This document shows, in pieces, positions 7,734-9,535 of a stretch of DNA of 9,535 nt. The notes beneath the pieces were generated by a model. It worked only from the letters and a program-made list of their open reading frames with translations, was not told where the DNA came from and made no database searches. The position numbers and the translations under genes were made by a program. How positions within the stretch are numbered: position 1 is the stretch's first letter; every line of letters starts with the position of its first letter. The DNA is from an uncultured Enterobacter sp. GTDB taxonomy: Bacteria; Pseudomonadota; Gammaproteobacteria; Enterobacterales; Enterobacteriaceae. The DNA is taken from contig CAMKZP010000104.1 of NCBI GenBank assembly GCA_946477805.1, forward strand, positions 1-9,535. The letters run 5' to 3'.

Positions 7734-7740
7734 GAATGCG

Positions 7741-8178
7741 TTATTTCTGCCTGACCTGCAAAAAGCCGTGATCATGACCCCGGGTTTTATTCCATGAGGC
7801 CTCGGTAATACCGTTCTCATCAAGGCTAAACGATATAACAACGTCCTGACCGTGGATTTCATAAAACGCCGCGTTCAGACGTTTGACGGTGGCTTTCTTG
7901 CCATTTAGGGTCGCGCTAAAAAAGCCGTTGGAAATTGAGGCATTCACCGTCGCGGAAGAAAATGAGGCCGCCCGCATGGGATCGTGAACGGTCGTCGCTG
8001 GGTCTCGTTGCGCCGCGTTTTCCGCTTTCGTTTTAGTGATATCGCAAGAGCCATCGCCATCGCTTACCTGGGTGCATCCGGAGCGCTCAAGCTGCGCGCG
8101 ATAGTGCGCGCTGATCGCCTGTGCCGGGGTTGCCGCGGCTGTGAACAGCAGGGCAATCATTGCTAATTGTACTTTCAT
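7741..8178 (-). CDS. Secreted protein of unknown function, two early cysteines
   Basis: I do not recognise this family. The 145-residue product begins with a clear Sec signal peptide, MKVQLAMIALLFTAAATPAQA, with likely cleavage after A21 (AQA|IS), so it should be periplasmic or exported. The mature part starts with an amphipathic stretch and two cysteines (C35, C45) that could form a disulfide, followed by alternating polar and hydrophobic sequence (about 70-125) with several predicted beta-strands and an HDH near the end (135-137). Two ATGs stand in tandem; TAAGG lies 4 nt before the first (8181) and 7 nt before the second (8178), so I prefer 8178. That TAAGG contains the stop codon of the lipoprotein gene just upstream, so translation is probably coupled. 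It is the last gene of the operon, before the terminator at 7708-7733. Confidence 0.85.
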   Translation of the reverse strand: MKVQLAMIALLFTAAATPAQAISAHYRAQLERSGCTQVSDGDGSCDITKTKAENAAQRDPATTVHDPMRAASFSSATVNASISNGFFSATLNGKKATVKRLNAAFYEIHGQDVVISFSLDENGITEASWNKTRGHDHGFLQVRQK

Positions 8179-8187
8179 CATTAAACC

Positions 8188-8412
8188 TTAGTTGTGGTGA
8201 GCGTGTTTACTCGCCTTTTCTTTCGCGCTTGCCGCATTTGCATAAGCAGCGGACAGGGAAGCGTTATTAATACTCTGTTGTCTCAGTTGCTCGGACAAAT
8301 AGCAGGTATCATAACTTACGCCTTTCGCCGTGCAATTTGCGATGCGCTGATCGGGCGATACGCAACCTGCTAGTACAAGTGCACTCGCCATGGTAATAAT
8401 GAACTTTTTCAT
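8188..8412 (-). CDS. Small lipoprotein of unknown function
   Basis: This 74-residue protein begins MKKFIITMASALVLAGC, a type II signal peptide with lipobox LAGC (14-17), so C17 should be lipidated. The residue after it is valine, not aspartate, which by the Lol sorting rule favours the outer membrane. The 58-residue mature part has two more cysteines (C27, C37) spaced as in a small disulfide loop, then an Ala/Ser/Gln-rich helix (about 40-66) and a His-rich tail ending HAHHN. The frame stays open far upstream to 8643, but the ATG at 8412 has AAGG 6 nt before it and starts the signal peptide, so it decides the start. The AAGG overlaps the stop of the small membrane protein gene. I cannot name the family. 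It is too small to be SadB, the lipoprotein partner of the Salmonella trimeric autotransporter SadA. Confidence 0.85.
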   Translation of the reverse strand: MKKFIITMASALVLAGCVSPDQRIANCTAKGVSYDTCYLSEQLRQQSINNASLSAAYANAASAKEKASKHAHHN

Positions 8413-8420
8413 TTCCTGCC

Positions 8421-8540
8421 TTATAAATTGCATAAATAATAGGATACATACATCATGCCTATCCAAATCCCGACGCCAATTAGCATCAGATAGAGTACGG
8501 CTGAGATAAATATATATCTGGACATGTTTTTTGTTTTCAT
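8421..8540 (-). CDS. Small single-pass membrane protein (39 residues)
   Basis: This short gene fills most of the gap between the autotransporter and lipoprotein genes. From the ATG at 8540 it encodes MKTKNMSRYIF, then one strongly hydrophobic segment (about 10-37, with VLYLMLIGVGIWIGMM at its core) and the tail YVSYYLCNL. The positively charged N-terminus predicts an N-in, C-out inner-membrane protein. An in-frame ATG four codons earlier (8552) and another five codons later (8525) are alternatives; I prefer 8540 because a GAG lies 7 nt upstream. The stop TAA (8423-8421) forms part of the TAAGG Shine-Dalgarno of the lipoprotein gene. Tight packing and clean single-span composition support a real gene. 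Function is unknown. Confidence 0.62.
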   Translation of the reverse strand: MKTKNMSRYIFISAVLYLMLIGVGIWIGMMYVSYYLCNL

Positions 8541-8590
8541 CGCTGTTCTCATCAGAGACGAGCGGGTTATATACGTAACGGTGGTTTTTT

Positions 8591-9469
8591 TTAGAATCCC
8601 ATTCCGACACCCACTGATGCGCCCATATTATTGGCGGTATCATCAGAGAAGCTCACTTTTCCGATGACATGTGAGTTGAAGTTCACAGATGCGCCAACCG
8701 CAAGGGCGCTTTCACCCTGATACGTTGCGCCTCCGGCAGAAAACATGACGCGTTGATCGGTTTGCACCTGGGGTAAACCTGCCATTGCCATAGCGCCTGA
8801 AATTCCGGCGTTAGCCTGTTTCTTATTATTATCCACTTCATCACGCAATGATTTAAACTGCTGGTTAGCGTTGTTATTCATTGCCTGGAGGGTCTGCCGG
8901 GTTGTCTGCAGATACTGAGCGGTAGCGCTGATCGCCTGGCTATTATTAGCGACTTTCGTTTGTGTTGCTGCGTCAACCTGTATACGAGTCACTGTGGTTG
9001 TTGTGCCGTCTTTACCCTTATCACCTTTCGCTCCTTTTTTACCCTCTACGCCGTTAACCGGTTTTGGCGCATGCTCTAAAATAGCGGTAAGACGCTGCGC
9101 GTCGGTGACATTGCTATCAAGATGAGGGCCTGTCAAAGAGCTATTGTTATATTTCGGCGTGGTCGTCTGCGTGGGCTTTGAAACAGGCATCACAACAGCA
9201 TGCTGAATTTCGGCAATTCGAGACCCTGCATTTCTAATTATATTCAGGGCCTTATCAGAAATAGCCTGATCTTCCTGAGTGTAATTTGCGCGGTCGAGGT
9301 TAAATTTCTCGATGCTAAGTTTATACAGGCTGTGCGCGGCATTGGCTTCATCCCTGACGTGCTGTATAGCGTCTGACTTGTCTTGCATCGAAAAATAAGT
9401 CGTTGCAAACACTGAACCAGAAATAGCATAAAGCGTAATAGACGCTACTGCCGTTTTGATAAATTTCAT
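8591..9469 (-). CDS. YadA-type trimeric autotransporter, short, with collagen-like repeat
   Basis: This is a 292-residue outer-membrane surface protein of the trimeric autotransporter class (type Vc). A Sec signal peptide (1-22, cleavage after SVFA) is followed by a helical region (about 28-95) with no recognisable YadA head. A Thr/Pro-rich linker (95-120) comes next, then five Gly-X-Y triplets (GVE GKK GAK GDK GKD, 140-154), a coiled-coil stalk (about 165-215) and the C-terminal YadA anchor. The anchor shows FKSLRDEVDNNKKQANAGISGAMAMAGLP (205-233) and four beta-strands ending in GVGMGF, with the terminal phenylalanine expected for BAM insertion. Three copies would form one 12-strand barrel. 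Known members are hundreds to thousands of residues long, so this is a small one. The start at 9469 gives a proper signal peptide; a GAG lies 9 nt before it. It is the first gene of the envelope cluster, and its promoter would be beyond 9489. Confidence 0.9.
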   Translation of the reverse strand: MKFIKTAVASITLYAISGSVFATTYFSMQDKSDAIQHVRDEANAAHSLYKLSIEKFNLDRANYTQEDQAISDKALNIIRNAGSRIAEIQHAVVMPVSKPTQTTTPKYNNSSLTGPHLDSNVTDAQRLTAILEHAPKPVNGVEGKKGAKGDKGKDGTTTTVTRIQVDAATQTKVANNSQAISATAQYLQTTRQTLQAMNNNANQQFKSLRDEVDNNKKQANAGISGAMAMAGLPQVQTDQRVMFSAGGATYQGESALAVGASVNFNSHVIGKVSFSDDTANNMGASVGVGMGF

Positions 9470-9489
9470 TAGAACGTTCTCATCATAAA

Positions 9490-9535
9490 CTGTCTCTTAT
9501 ACACATCTGACGCTGCCGACGACTAGTCGAGTGTA
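9490..9535 (-). other. Sequencing adapter (Nextera i5 side), not genomic
   Basis: The sequence begins with the reverse complement of the Tn5 mosaic end, CTGTCTCTTATACACATCT (9490-9508), then the read-1 segment, the index CTAGTCGA (TCGACTAG in reverse) and part of the P5 arm. It mirrors 1-50 exactly and is library adapter. Confidence 0.98.

Larger units (their letters stand above)
7428..7740. other. Intergenic region: dat leader, promoter, CRP site and upstream terminator
   Basis: No gene is visible in these 313 bases; every ATG on either strand closes within about ten codons. From right to left the region holds the terminator of the envelope operon, a CRP-like site, the dat promoter and a leader of roughly 80 nt. 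Read as RNA, the leader has three U-runs (near 7500, 7480 and 7472) and a small hairpin with TCGTT/AACGA arms (7452-7467) just before the Shine-Dalgarno. I see no riboswitch that I can name. Confidence 0.7.

Noticed and set aside
8584..8592. A-run after the autotransporter (eight A on the minus strand) as a phase-variation tract
   Set aside because: The run begins in the stop codon, so slippage would not change the protein.
8561..8592. Internal promoter with TATATA before the small membrane protein
   Set aside because: The matching -35 hexamer (TTCTAA) keeps only three consensus bases; an A/T-rich gap gives such matches by chance.
8413..8643. N-terminal extension of the lipoprotein to a start at 8643
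   Set aside because: It would overlap the autotransporter gene and bury the type II signal peptide; the internal ATG at 8412 has a good Shine-Dalgarno and starts exactly at the signal sequence.
9471..9480. AGAACGTTCT palindrome before the autotransporter as a LexA site
   Set aside because: It lacks the CTGT-N8-ACAG form and lies within the likely ribosome-binding region, too close to the adapter to judge its context.
1..9535. Terminal inverted repeats suggesting a transposon or linear phage genome
   Set aside because: The repeats are Illumina Nextera adapter with index and Tn5 mosaic end, and there is no transposase or phage gene inside.
1..9535. CRISPR arrays, tRNA or rRNA genes
   Set aside because: No regularly spaced repeats and no cloverleaf or rRNA segments were seen on either strand.

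Overview
This window is a 9.5-kb assembled fragment from a bacterium of the Enterobacteriaceae, most like Enterobacter or Klebsiella aerogenes. The evidence is high G+C in the metabolic genes, a dat-ddc pair for 1,3-diaminopropane synthesis, an enterobacterial-type PurR box, a near-consensus CRP site and typical Shine-Dalgarno sequences. I cannot fix the species from sequence alone. Both ends (1-50 and 9490-9535) are Illumina Nextera adapter with the same i5 index in opposite orientation. The genuine genomic insert is therefore 51-9489, and the ends are not biological termini.

Layout, left to right: (1) 51-330 holds no supportable gene. (2) 331-3473, minus strand, is a two-gene purine salvage unit: an adenine deaminase (ade) followed by an NCS2-family purine permease. 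(3) Divergent from it, on the plus strand, is a LysR-type regulator (3596-4516). The 122-bp gap between ade and the regulator carries a 14-bp perfect palindrome that matches the PurR operator almost exactly, plus a second A/T-rich dyad, so this looks like an adenine uptake and deamination module under purine control. (4) 4566-7424, minus strand, is dat-ddc. Dat aminates aspartate 4-semialdehyde to L-2,4-diaminobutyrate and Ddc decarboxylates it to 1,3-diaminopropane. The pair ends at a strong intrinsic terminator. Upstream it has a good sigma-70 promoter with a near-consensus CRP site about 60 bp upstream of the predicted transcription start, which suggests catabolite control.

(5) 7741-9469, minus strand, is visibly richer in A/T and encodes only envelope proteins. 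In transcription order these are a short YadA-type trimeric autotransporter with a collagen-like Gly-X-Y stretch, a 39-residue single-pass membrane protein, a 74-residue lipoprotein and a 145-residue secreted protein with two early cysteines. The last three are tightly packed: twice, the stop codon of one gene lies inside the Shine-Dalgarno of the next. The cluster ends at an intrinsic terminator. I did not recognise the last three proteins. This four-gene cluster is the best candidate in the window for an undescribed system, plausibly a surface protein with its own envelope accessory factors.
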